The notes under the pieces: model-generated
The model's input: the letters and a program-made list of their open reading frames with translations, nothing else
Told to the model about the DNA's origin: nothing
Databases searched by the model: none
Shown here: positions 8,475-15,313 of the stretch, piece after piece
Position numbering within the stretch: position 1 is the stretch's first letter
Layout: every line of letters begins with the position of its first letter
NCBI RefSeq assembly: GCF_001418005.1
Contig: NZ_LIOL01000012.1
Location: forward strand, 26,210 to 90,209
DNA from: Chelatococcus sambhunathii
GTDB taxonomy: Bacteria; Pseudomonadota; Alphaproteobacteria; Rhizobiales; Beijerinckiaceae
DNA: 64,000 nt
Reading direction: 5' to 3'
Position numbers and translations under genes: made by a program

Positions 8475-8493
8475 GCTTATTGAGTTGATAAGC
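8475..8493. promoter_or_regulatory. Dyad in the divergent terminase/accessory intergenic region
   Basis: GCTTAT and ATAAGC form a perfect 6-base inverted repeat around a 7-base centre. It lies in the 112-base gap between the leftward terminase operon and the rightward accessory genes. The surrounding sequence is AT-rich for this genome, so late and accessory promoters with a shared operator are likely here. No confident -35/-10 pair was seen. Confidence 0.35.
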
Positions 8494-8555
8494 AGCGCGA
8501 CCGGAGCGAACGTCACTCCAACGACGCGATGCAACTCGACCACGGAGCCACCACG

Positions 8556-8780
8556 ATGACCCGCTGCACACAGGACAACACGAAGGCCCTCGACGCCTTC
8601 CTCGCCGCCAAGTTCGAGATCGACGCGATGCTGGAACGCCTCGCTGCTCTCAGCGCGGACCACTTCGAGGTCCACCCCGACGAGATCCACTGGGGCCATG
8701 TCGGCACCCTGAACCACTACAGCGCCAGACTGCGGGAGATCACCGATATGGCGTTCTGCGAAGGCGAACACGCCGAGTAG
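8556..8780 (+). CDS. Small hypothetical phage protein
   Basis: This 74-residue acidic protein begins MTRCTQDNTKALDAFLAAKFEIDAML. The chosen ATG at 8556 has GGAG 8 bases upstream; an upstream in-frame ATG at 8529 has no such site. The sequence predicts two or three helices with no membrane segment and no recognisable catalytic motif. It is the first of four small rightward genes opposite the terminase operon. I do not recognise a function. Confidence 0.6.
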   Translation: MTRCTQDNTKALDAFLAAKFEIDAMLERLAALSADHFEVHPDEIHWGHVGTLNHYSARLREITDMAFCEGEHAE

Positions 8781-8873
8781 CGCCAGCCTCTCCGAAGCCT
8801 GCCCGCCGCGAGACGGGCTTGGGGTCGTAGAAGGGCCGCGATGGGCGCGGCCCCGACCATGGAGACGACCCCG

Positions 8874-9461
8874 ATGACCCAGCTTTCCGACACTCAAGCC
8901 GTGATCCTCAGCGCTGCTGCTCAGCGCGACGACGGCAACGTCCTGCCGCTGCCCGGTTCCCTGCGCGGAGGCGCCGCCGTCAAGGTGGTGGGCGCGCTTC
9001 TCTCTCGCGGACTGGTCGCGGAAACGGTGACCGACAGCCAGACGAAGGCCGACGCCGCGCTCAACCGCATCTGGCGCAACGACGAGAACGGTTGCGCCAT
9101 CCTCCTGCACATTACCGACGCTGGTCTCGCCGCCATCGGCATCGAGCTGGAGGGGCCCGACACCGCGCTCACGGACGCCAACGAAACGCCGAGCGCGGAC
9201 GCCCCGGAGAACACCCCGCGTGAGAGCGATCCCGCGCCCAAGGCGCGCACGCGGCGCGAGGGCACCAAGCAGGCTACCCTGATCGCCATGCTGCGCGCAC
9301 CGGAAGGCGCGACCATCGCGGAGATCATGACCGCGACCGGCTGGCAGTCGCACACGGTGCGCGGCGCGATGGCCGGGGCGCTGAAGAAGAAGCTCGGGCT
9401 CGAAGTGACTTCGGAGAAGATCGAGGGACGCGGACGGGTCTACAGGCTTCCACCTGTCTGA
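8874..9461 (+). CDS. DUF3489 domain protein
   Basis: This roughly 195-residue protein has two parts. An N-terminal winged-helix-like region (LSDTQAVILSAAAQRDDGNVLPLP...GGAAVKVVGALLSRGLV) is followed by an acidic Pro-rich linker. A C-terminal DUF3489 part (GTKQATLIAMLRAPEGATIAEIMTATGWQSHTVRGAMAGALKKKLGL) also looks like a DNA-binding winged helix. A regulatory role in the prophage is plausible but unproven. The ATG at 8874 has GGAG about 10 bases upstream; ATGs at 8841 and 8859 are alternatives. A stable hairpin follows the gene. Confidence 0.8.
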   Translation: MTQLSDTQAVILSAAAQRDDGNVLPLPGSLRGGAAVKVVGALLSRGLVAETVTDSQTKADAALNRIWRNDENGCAILLHITDAGLAAIGIELEGPDTALTDANETPSADAPENTPRESDPAPKARTRREGTKQATLIAMLRAPEGATIAEIMTATGWQSHTVRGAMAGALKKKLGLEVTSEKIEGRGRVYRLPPV

Positions 9462-9485
9462 AGGCCGAAGCGTCGAACCGGATGC

Positions 9486-9503
9486 GCCGCCCTTCGGGGC
9501 GGC
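9486..9503 (+). terminator. GC-rich TTCG hairpin after the DUF3489 gene
   Basis: GCCGCCC-TTCG-GGGCGGC forms a 7-base-pair stem with a very stable TTCG tetraloop 25 bases after the DUF3489 stop. Only a weak T stretch follows (GGTTTACGTTT), so it may be a partial terminator or an mRNA-stabilising end. Confidence 0.5.
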
Positions 9504-9637
9504 GGTTTACGTTTCGGCACAGCCGTGATATGCGCGTTCCCGCGAAAATCATCCCGACTTCGACCCTCATCGCTGGTTCTTCATTCGCGGCCCTCCGGAC
9601 CGCAGGCATTCGCATGTCTGCAAATCCCGGAGGACGA

Positions 9638-9850
9638 ATGATGAACTACAAGCGCAAGAAATCCCGAACCAGAAGCAGGAGCGTCGGCGCGTTCCCGAAC
9701 GGAACGCCGTCGCACTGGAACATCCTGTTCCACAGCCGTCCGCGCCGCCGCCGCAACGCCCGGACGATCACCCGGCTGCTGCACGGCGCCGATCCCGATA
9801 CGCTGATCTGGGATCTCGGCAACCACAAGCCGCACAAATACTACTGGTGA
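9638..9850 (+). CDS. Small highly basic hypothetical protein
   Basis: This roughly 70-residue protein begins MMNYKRKKSRTRSRSVG and carries a second basic block, SRPRRRRNARTITR, before a C-terminus ending HKPHKYYW. The strong positive charge suggests a nucleic-acid contact. The start is set by GGAGG a few bases upstream of tandem ATG codons at 9638. The next gene starts five bases after its stop, so they are co-transcribed. No family function is known to me. Confidence 0.6.
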   Translation: MMNYKRKKSRTRSRSVGAFPNGTPSHWNILFHSRPRRRRNARTITRLLHGADPDTLIWDLGNHKPHKYYW

Positions 9851-9854
9851 TGCC

Positions 9855-10076
9855 ATGACCAATGTTTCCACCGATCACGGCACGGTCCTGCCATCAGGCT
9901 CCTCCGCCCTCGTCGTCTCCGCCGAGGGCGAGCTGTCCTTCTATCTGCCCGACAATCCGCTGGATGCACCGGTCCCGCACCTGGTCCAGCTTCTCGTGGC
10001 CGTGCTGATGCGGAGTGAGGACGAGGACTGGGTGGAGGAGATGCTCGGCATCTTCGAGGATCAGTCCCGGAACTGA
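9855..10076 (+). CDS. Small acidic hypothetical protein
   Basis: This 73-residue acidic protein begins MTNVSTDHGTVLPSG and contains LVQLLVAVLMRSEDEDWVEEMLGIF. It directly follows the basic 9638-9850 gene, and the opposite charges invite the guess that the two proteins interact. Its 3' end overlaps by 16 bases the 3' end of the convergent membrane-protein gene. No conserved domain was recognised. Confidence 0.55.
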   Translation: MTNVSTDHGTVLPSGSSALVVSAEGELSFYLPDNPLDAPVPHLVQLLVAVLMRSEDEDWVEEMLGIFEDQSRN

Positions 10077-10291
10077 CCGCTGACCCGGATCGCCTCGAAC
10101 AGCCTCCGCAGCAGGAAGCTGCGCAGAATCGAGACGACGGTGAAGATCGCCCCGATCGCCAGCGCGTCGTTGAGGCGCGCGGGCAGACCGAACCACGGAA
10201 AGATCACCAGCTGGGTCGCAACCGCGACGCCATAGCCGACGGCCACGTTGGCGATGGCTTCGACCAGCGACATGATGCGCGACTGCTTCAT
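10061..10291 (-). CDS. DUF7220-like small membrane protein
   Basis: This 76-residue protein has two predicted membrane helices (about residues 12-32, AIANVAVGYGVAVATQLVIFP, and 45-62, ALAIGAIFTVVSILRSFLL) followed by an RRLFEAIR basic end. The pattern SLVEAIANV..GYGVAV.TQL.IFP..G matches small DUF7220-type proteins common in alphaproteobacterial prophages. The ATG overlaps the stop of the methyltransferase remnant in an ATGA junction. Its function is unknown; holin-like or superinfection roles are speculation. Confidence 0.7.
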   Translation of the reverse strand: MKQSRIMSLVEAIANVAVGYGVAVATQLVIFPWFGLPARLNDALAIGAIFTVVSILRSFLLRRLFEAIRVSGQFRD

Positions 10292-10695
10292 GCTGGCATC
10301 CCGTCATCGATCGGCCAGCAACTCAGCTGCGAGAGTTCTGAGCGCATGCGCCGCAACCAGCGGGACCACTCCGTTCCCTCAGAGCCGAAGCCGGTCCACC
10401 CGGTGGGCCAGCCCATCAGCGCCTCGACGAACAGCGGGTTCAAGGTTCGGCGCGCATCGGAGGTATCGCTCCCAGCCATAGGTGTCACCAGGACCTGGCG
10501 GCCAAGCAGGCCGTTCACCGGCGTGTTCGCCAACGTCGTCGCCCCATCCTTGTGGTCGCGCGCCGTCGGCGTCATCCATATCCCCGCCGCATGGGTCAGG
10601 TCGGCACTCCTGCGGTTGCCAGCGCTCGGCTTGCAGCCGTCGCTCGCCATCGGCGTCGGCCAATCCCGCGCCATCCGGTCCAGACCCTTCTCGTC

Positions 10696-10743
10696 GCGCC
10701 TGTCGCCACCTCGACTGCGAAAACTGTCGGTCTGCGGCGTCGG
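10696..10743 (+). repeat. 48-base inverted repeat, left copy
   Basis: This is identical to the reverse complement of 10984-11031 over all 48 bases. The outer edge begins GCGCCTGTCGCC and the inner edge ends GCGGCGTCGG; the flanks diverge immediately on both sides. On the minus strand it encodes SFRSRGGDRR in the frame of the methyltransferase tail, suggesting this copy is the original. Confidence 0.95.
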
Positions 10744-10983
10744 AAGTCGGCGCGCCCCACAAGCGTGAGCGGCTCTTCATCCTCGCCATCCGCGAGGGAG
10801 ACGAACTGGCCGACCCCGCGCGCCTGCTCTGGAACCCGGTCGAGTGGCGGCAACCGGACCGAATTGCTGCAGCTCTGGCCGACGCCCCGCGCCAACGCCA
10901 ACGAGAACCGGCAGACGAAGCCGACGCCATCGCAGGAAGCGGGTCAGCACGGGATGAACCTCGCAACGACGGCGGCGATGTGG

Positions 10984-11031
10984 CCGACGCCGCAGACCGA
11001 CAGTTTTCGCAGTCGAGGTGGCGACAGGCGC
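10984..11031 (-). repeat. 48-base inverted repeat, right copy
   Basis: This is the exact inverse of 10696-10743, separated from it by 240 bases. The pair can fold into a long stem or act as substrate for homologous inversion. An inversion with staggered breaks would create just such an inverted duplication at its ends. Confidence 0.95.
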
Positions 11032-11242
11032 CGGATCCAGGGCCGCGTCTTCCATCCGCGCCACGAGGACGGCTGCGGCGTAGGTTTCTCGTTCGACATG
11101 GCCCACAGCACGATATCCGGGGATGGCGACGGCGAGCCCGAGATCGAGCCCGCCAGCGCCGGAGCAAAGCGAGAGGCCGAACAGGCATGCGTCTGCGGTT
11201 CCGGAAGTGCATCCGGAGGAAGGTAGAGCCAGGTCATGCATG

Positions 11243-12580
11243 TCACGCGGCTATTTCGGGTTCGGTTTCAGACGCGGCCGGGGCATCCCCAAGCCGCTCG
11301 GTCCTCACCTGCGCGAATGTCCGACCGTCGCCGTCGAGGATCGCTTCGCGACCCGTTTCGGCCTGCCAGCGCTCCACGGCCACATCGACATAGGCCGGGC
11401 TGATCTCCATCGCAAAGACGCGCCGACCATTGGCTTCGCCCGCCATGATCTGCGAGCCGGAGCCCGAGAAGGGCTCGTAGCAGAGCCCGCCGCGCGCCAC
11501 GTGCTGGCGCATCGGGATCCCGAAGGCGTCGAGCGGCTTCGGCGTCGGATGGTCGGGCCGCTCGTCCCTCGCGAAGCTCGGCATCTCCCAGGTCGAGGGC
11601 AATGTCTCGTCCGCCACCTTCGGCGGTCGGTTGGGGCGCCGCCAGCCCATGAAGCACGGCTCGTGCTTCCAGAGGTAATGCGAGCGGGTCAGGACGCCCC
11701 GGTCCTTCACCCAGATGATCTGCTGGTGAACGAAGGCGCCGGCCTTCTCCCAGCAGGCCTCCAGCATCGCCTGGCGACGCGAGGCGTGCCAGCAGTACCA
11801 GGCGGCATCCTCGGTGATCGCCTCGGCGATGGCAGCGGCGATGAAGCCGTCGTAGAGGTCCGCGCCCTGCGAGCTGTCGTCCCAGGTCACGCCGTAGGAC
11901 TGGCTCCAGTCCTTGTTGCGCGTCGGGTGGTTGGAGCCGTCATAATCGACGAGATACGGCGGGTCGGTCGCGAACAGCACTGCGCGCTCGCCGTTCATCA
12001 GGCGGCGGACATCGGCATGGGAGGTCGCGTCACCGCAGAGCAGACGATGCTCACCGAGGATCCACAGATCGCCGGTCCGCGAGGCCGGGTTGCGCGGCGG
12101 TTCGGGGATGGTCACCGGGGGCACGCTGGCACCGCCGCCTTCCTGGCCATCGCCCTCCTGCACATAAGCTAGCAGCTTGTCGAGCTCGCCGTCGGAAAAC
12201 CCGACCAGCGACAGGTCGAAGTCCTCGGCCAGCAACTCGTTCAACTCGGCCGAGAGCAGCGCCTCGTCCCAGCTTCCCAGTTCCGTCAGCTTGTTGTCCG
12301 CGATGCGGTAGGCCCGGCGCTGCGCCTCGGTCAGATGACCGAGCACGATCACAGGCGCCTCCGTCAACCCCAGCTGCGTCGCGGCAAGCACGCGCCCATG
12401 GCCTGCGATCAGCTCCCCGTCCTCGGCCACGAGGCAGGGCACGGTCCAGCCGAACTCGGCCATGCTGGCGGCGATCTTCGCGACCTGGTCTGCCCCGTGC
12501 ACCTTCGCGTTCTTCGCGTAGGGCTGGAGCCTGGCCAGCGGCCACATCTCGATCCGCTCGGGAGCGAAGCTCAGCGTCAT
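11243..12580 (-). CDS. ParB-like domain fused to an N4/N6 DNA methyltransferase
   Basis: This roughly 445-residue protein has an N-terminal ParB/Spo0J-like domain (residues 1-100: LQPYAKNAKVHGADQVAKIAASMAEFGW, then GELIAGHGRVLAA, where IAGHGR is the diagnostic motif). A beta-type amino-methyltransferase follows, with DPPY at 206-209 and the AdoMet loop FSGSGSQIMAGE near the C-terminus. Such phage enzymes methylate adenine or cytosine amino groups in short DNA sites and probably protect phage DNA from host restriction. I chose the ATG at 12580 (MTLSFAPERIEMWP) because upstream in-frame sequence to 12697 looks non-coding. It precedes the broken C5-methyltransferase gene by two bases. Confidence 0.9.
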   Translation of the reverse strand: MTLSFAPERIEMWPLARLQPYAKNAKVHGADQVAKIAASMAEFGWTVPCLVAEDGELIAGHGRVLAATQLGLTEAPVIVLGHLTEAQRRAYRIADNKLTELGSWDEALLSAELNELLAEDFDLSLVGFSDGELDKLLAYVQEGDGQEGGGASVPPVTIPEPPRNPASRTGDLWILGEHRLLCGDATSHADVRRLMNGERAVLFATDPPYLVDYDGSNHPTRNKDWSQSYGVTWDDSSQGADLYDGFIAAAIAEAITEDAAWYCWHASRRQAMLEACWEKAGAFVHQQIIWVKDRGVLTRSHYLWKHEPCFMGWRRPNRPPKVADETLPSTWEMPSFARDERPDHPTPKPLDAFGIPMRQHVARGGLCYEPFSGSGSQIMAGEANGRRVFAMEISPAYVDVAVERWQAETGREAILDGDGRTFAQVRTERLGDAPAASETEPEIAA

Positions 12581-13051
12581 GGGCAAGGCGTTTCCGTCGT
12601 GCGGGTGGATTGCCGGCTGGCTTCCGGACTCCGGATGCCGCGCTGGACTCCACGCGGGATCCAGCGGCGTCCGGCCACCAGGCCCGAAAGCCAGCATTCA
12701 TTGGGGTCTGCGCGGGGTTCCGGCGGCTCCGACTTCCGGGTGGCTTCCCAAAAATCCGGCCCTGCCGCTGGCGATGCGCCGCGCTTCGCCCGCCAGCATA
12801 CGATTTCCGCCAGGAAGGACCCGTGAACTCGTATGCTCAGGCGATGTTGGCGTGAACGGGCATCGATCCGTAACGAAAGGATCAGTGCGGATCCTTTACT
12901 TGGATCGGTTCCAGTGAAAGGATCCGTGCGCTCGTGATCGCGACGCGCGCGCCCCTCCCGAGAATAGCCAGAATCTACCCAAGAACTGGGGTTTTCGTCT
13001 CTTCGAAAAGTGTCCGGCGGACACTTTCCGCTTCGCTTCGCGAGCTTGCGA
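12581..13051. other. Intergenic region with a GGATC-containing palindrome
   Basis: These 471 bases carry no convincing gene. They contain a perfect dyad at 12875-12896 (AAAGGATC-AGTGCG-GATCCTTT) and a third AAAGGATC copy at 12917-12924. The dyad could be a terminator stem for the toxin gene transcribed from the right, an operator, or a methylation-sensitive control site, since it contains GATC twice. Confidence 0.4.
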
Positions 13052-13570
13052 TCATTCGCCGAGGAGCGCTCGCAGATCTTTCATCAGCAGGAAGAGATGA
13101 TAGGGGTCGGTCGGACTCGGCTCGAAGTCGAACTGCTCGTACCAGGCGCGCGCTTCATCGTCCTTGGCATGAACGAGAAGCGCTCGGATACCTGCAATTT
13201 CGGCAGCTTGAGCCGTGCGCAGCAGTGCATCCTTGAGCAATGCTTTGCCCAGCCCCTTTCCCTGCTCGGCTCGGTCGATGGCAAGCCGCGCGAGGAGCAT
13301 TACCGGGATCGGATGACGGGCAAGCCCTTTGCCGACACGACCGGGAGCGTCGGCATGTTCAACGGCGCCGACCGCAAGGCTGTAATAGCCCGCGACACGC
13401 TGCTCCCTGCGGCACACGACATAGGTCTGAGCGCTGCCCGCTTTCTGGTTGACCAGAGCGTGGCGTTGCAGGAATCGATCCAGAGTTTCCTTGCCGCAAT
13501 CAAACGCGTCGACCTCGTGGGAGGCATCGAGCTTTTGGACGGCAGAGAACGATTGGTTCTCCGCCGTCAC
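13052..13570 (-). CDS. GNAT acetyltransferase toxin, TacT-like
   Basis: This 172-residue protein is of the GNAT toxin group. It has an N-terminal acceptor-recognition part (FDCGKETLDRFLQRHA), the acetyl-CoA loop QGKGLG at residues 103-108 after LARLAID, and the C-terminal Tyr144 segment ARAWYEQFDF. TacT, AtaT and KacT acetylate aminoacyl-tRNA and block translation; that activity is family knowledge. It is encoded after and overlaps a DUF1778 antitoxin gene by four bases, the standard order for this type II system. Confidence 0.9.
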   Translation of the reverse strand: MTAENQSFSAVQKLDASHEVDAFDCGKETLDRFLQRHALVNQKAGSAQTYVVCRREQRVAGYYSLAVGAVEHADAPGRVGKGLARHPIPVMLLARLAIDRAEQGKGLGKALLKDALLRTAQAAEIAGIRALLVHAKDDEARAWYEQFDFEPSPTDPYHLFLLMKDLRALLGE

Positions 13571-13842
13571 TCAAGCACGCTCTTCTCGGCGAGCAGTCTG
13601 GCGAGGCGTGGCTTGCTCTGGACGGGGCGGTCGAGAGCATCCTGGAAGGCTTGCCACTGGGCGTCATCCAGCCGGAACATGCGCCGATCGACGAGCGCTT
13701 CCTCGGCGGCATGAATGCCCGCCTCGAGCAGGAACTCCGTCACGTTCTTGTGCGAAAACGTGGCTGCACGTTGCAGCAGCGCCTTCATGGTCGGCGTGGT
13801 GCGCACCTCGATACGTTCGGACTTGGCTTCGGCTACGGGCAT
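13567..13842 (-). CDS. DUF1778 (TacA-like) antitoxin
   Basis: This 91-residue protein has a ribbon-helix-helix N-terminus (SERIEVRTTPTMKALLQRAATFSHKNVTEFLLEAG, residues 8-42) and a C-terminal arm (MFRLDDAQWQAFQDALDRPVQSKPRLARLL) that in TacA-type proteins blocks the GNAT active site. An AGGAGA ribosome site precedes the ATG at 13842. Two copies of TTGTCCGTA lie just upstream on the same strand and are the likely self-binding sites. The pair sits between the RuvC-like/DUF6362 genes and the methyltransferase, so it is prophage cargo. Confidence 0.88.
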   Translation of the reverse strand: MPVAEAKSERIEVRTTPTMKALLQRAATFSHKNVTEFLLEAGIHAAEEALVDRRMFRLDDAQWQAFQDALDRPVQSKPRLARLLAEKSVLE

Positions 13843-13872
13843 GGCTGATCTCCTGTCCCAATTTCTGTATCA

Positions 13873-13892
13873 TACGGACAACGTACGGACAA
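13873..13892 (-). promoter_or_regulatory. Promoter/operator of the TacAT-like operon
   Basis: On the minus strand two direct repeats of TTGTCCGTA are spaced 11 bases apart (13892-13884 and 13881-13873), one DNA turn. The first could act as a -35 element, with GATACA downstream as the -10. The repeats lie 31-50 bases upstream of the antitoxin start, as expected for autoregulation by the ribbon-helix-helix protein. Confidence 0.55.
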
Positions 13893-13896
13893 GAAG

Positions 13897-14349
13897 TTAA
13901 TTGGGGTGACTGGTCGGGTCCTCGCAAGCCCCTTTGACCATTTCAATCACGTAGCGGCGCGACCGGAGACGGGGGACTTTGCGCTGGTTAAGCCGCCATG
14001 CGATCACGCAGAGCGCATAGAGCCAGTGCTCGTGCGCCGCCGAGCGCTGCAATCCGACGGTCCAGCAGATGGTTTTCCAGCGCTCGCCGTAGGCGCGCAG
14101 CCAGACGATCTTGCCGTCGATCGGATCGAGCCCCACCGTCCAGCTGAGCGTCTCCTCCATCCGGCTGATCGCGGCGGGTGACGGGATGACGCGCATCGGC
14201 TTTGGCTCCTGTCCGACCTTGTCGGCGAAGCTATGGATGACCTCCGGCCAGACGCTGAAATATCCCTGCCGCCGGGGTTCGGGCAGGCGCTTGAGCACGA
14301 AGGCCGCTTCCGCGAGACGTTCCTCGACGAGGCTCGGCGTCCACCTCAC
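13897..14349 (-). CDS. DUF6362-like hypothetical phage protein
   Basis: This 150-residue protein begins at a GTG at 14349 and reads (M)RWTPSLVEERLAEAAFVLKRLP, then GYFSVWPEVIHSF. This matches DUF6362-type proteins that occur in replication regions of alphaproteobacterial prophages. A later IVWLRAYGERWKTICW block suggests a sigma-like or helix-turn-helix fold (WLRA.G..WK). The GTG overlaps the TGA of the RuvC-like gene in a GTGA junction, which fixes the start. A role in late-gene control is possible but unproven. Confidence 0.7.
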   Translation of the reverse strand: MRWTPSLVEERLAEAAFVLKRLPEPRRQGYFSVWPEVIHSFADKVGQEPKPMRVIPSPAAISRMEETLSWTVGLDPIDGKIVWLRAYGERWKTICWTVGLQRSAAHEHWLYALCVIAWRLNQRKVPRLRSRRYVIEMVKGACEDPTSHPN

Positions 14350-14879
14350 AGCACACCTCCCCGGGTCTCCATCGCCCAAAGCAGGATCGCGATCGCGTCG
14401 GCCTCGTTGTCGTCGGCGGGTTGGAACCCGCGCTGGCGCATCGCGGCGAGCACGGCATCCTTGCCAGCGTTGCCCTTGCCCGTGGCGAAGCGTTTGATGG
14501 TGCCGACAGGAACGCCCTGATAGGCGACGCCCTCACGCTCGCACCAGGCGGTCAACGTCGCCAGGAAACCGCCGTAGAGGTGGGCGGCGTCAGTGCCGAT
14601 ATGGCGCCGGACCTCCTCGAAATAGATCGCGGCCAACCCACCGCTGTCGTCGGCCAGTTGTTCGAGCCAGTGCTGGAAGCGCAGGTAGCGCATGCCGCCG
14701 CCGTCGTAGCGGCATGAGCGGAAGCTGGCGGTTCCGCTGTGCACGATCCCGCCCGCCAGGCTCGCCCAGCCCGTGGTGGTGCCGAGATCCAGGGCGAGAA
14801 TGGCGCTGCCCGCGGATGTCGAGATGACCGGGGCCGGATGGGGCGCGCTCTTGGGGAGGGGTGACGGGCACTGGCTCAT
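14346..14879 (-). CDS. RuvC-like Holliday-junction resolvase family protein
   Basis: This 177-residue protein has a RNase H/RuvC-like fold. The first acidic strand is ILALDLGTTTGWA (about residues 27-39), followed by IYFEEVRRHIGTDAAH with the second acid, GVPVGTIKRFATGKGNAGKDAV with the RuvC-type basic loop, and DDNEADAIAILLWA as the terminal acidic helix. Phage RuvC-like enzymes resolve branched DNA before packaging. The ATG at 14879 follows a long non-coding control region, and the gene is coupled to the DUF6362-like gene. Confidence 0.8.
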   Translation of the reverse strand: MSQCPSPLPKSAPHPAPVISTSAGSAILALDLGTTTGWASLAGGIVHSGTASFRSCRYDGGGMRYLRFQHWLEQLADDSGGLAAIYFEEVRRHIGTDAAHLYGGFLATLTAWCEREGVAYQGVPVGTIKRFATGKGNAGKDAVLAAMRQRGFQPADDNEADAIAILLWAMETRGGVL

Positions 14880-14950
14880 GGTGGTGGGTCCTTCTCGTCT
14901 GATGTCGGTGAGGGGATGGACGACACGGCGACCGCGCGCGCGAAGCCCCT

Positions 14951-15020
14951 GGGGGTGGGAGTGGGAGAACCCGCTCGGCGCGGTTCTCCCCCACCCCCGA
15001 AGGGGGTGGCTTTCACCCCC
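14951..15020. terminator. Three overlapping, mutually exclusive GC hairpins
   Basis: Arm GGGGGTGG...GGGAGAACC (14951-14971) can pair with GGTTCTCCCCCACCCCC (14982-14998). CCACCCCC-GAA-GGGGGTGG (14991-15009) is a perfect 8-pair hairpin reusing part of that arm. GGGGGTG-GCTTT-CACCCCC (15002-15020) reuses part of the second. Sharing of arms is attenuator geometry. They lie in the leader of the RuvC-like gene. Confidence 0.5.
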
Positions 15021-15067
15021 ACAACTTCGAGAGCGCATCAACACCTTGAATCGTTTGGAGAAATCGA

Positions 15068-15273
15068 AGTTGGGACAGCCCATGGCGCGGGTCGCGTTCC
15101 CAACTTGAATCTGCGAAAGGCCGCGCAACGGAGCGCGCGGGAGCCAAGGTAGTTGGGACGAGCTTTCCCAACTTGAATGTGCGCGGGACGGCTGGGCGAA
15201 GCGCGGCGGCGCGAAAAGCAACGAAAGTAGTTGGGAAGCTGGCCGCCCAGCTCGCCGCAACTTGCCACAACTT
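15068..15273. repeat. Array of AGTTGGGA / TCCCAACT dyads (iteron-like)
   Basis: AGTTGGGA occurs at 15068, 15151 and 15229. The inverse TCCCAACT, extended as TCCCAACTTGAAT, occurs at 15098 and 15166, and degenerate CAACTTG halves lie at 15258 and 15267. The units recur about every 80 bases, each an inverted pair with a different centre length. Such spacing suggests binding sites for a prophage DNA-binding protein, either origin iterons or operators. Confidence 0.65.
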
Positions 15274-15313
15274 GATCCTGCGTAAGCCCGCGTAATCGGG
15301 ATGAGCTGGCGCA

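Larger units (their letters stand above)
10288..11241 (-). pseudogene. DNA cytosine-C5 methyltransferase remnant with an inverted internal segment
   Basis: The minus-strand 5' part (11241 to about 11032) encodes motif I and what follows: LCSGAGGLDLGL, then GYRAVGHVERETYAAAVLVARMED. The minus-strand 3' part (10695-10288) encodes the WPTP-rich tail and ends MGWPTGWTGFGSEG. The 240 bases between them (10744-10983) read as this family only on the plus strand (VGAPHKRERLFILA; then, in another frame, LWPTPRANANEN). They are bounded by a perfect 48-base inverted repeat. Flipping the segment restores one 318-codon open frame from 11241 to 10288. Even then the catalytic PCQ and ENV motifs are absent and the VGAPHKRER block is out of frame, so the enzyme is probably dead in either orientation. 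Confidence 0.8.
14880..15313. other. 434-base control region between the primase-helicase and RuvC-like genes
   Basis: There is no credible gene here. The region holds two distinct structures: overlapping C/G-rich hairpins at 14951-15020 and a set of spaced AGTTGGGA dyads at 15068-15273. Its position beside the primase-helicase gene and its repeat content make it the best candidate in prophage A for a replication origin or a major operator. Confidence 0.5.

Noticed and set aside
10482..11393. Plus-strand frame carrying VGAPHKRERLFILA as an independent gene
   Set aside because: The methyltransferase-like block covers only the inverted segment; the sequence on both sides is antisense to other genes, so it is a displaced piece and not a separate gene.
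12581..12697. Extended N-terminus of the ParB-methyltransferase
   Set aside because: The extra 39 codons are Pro/His-rich and unlike the ParB fold, which begins at MTLSFAPERI.
14880..15313. CRISPR array
   Set aside because: The repeats are short dyads with unequal spacing and related spacers; no uniform 28-37 base repeats or cas genes are present. The Cas4-like protein is a phage recombination nuclease.
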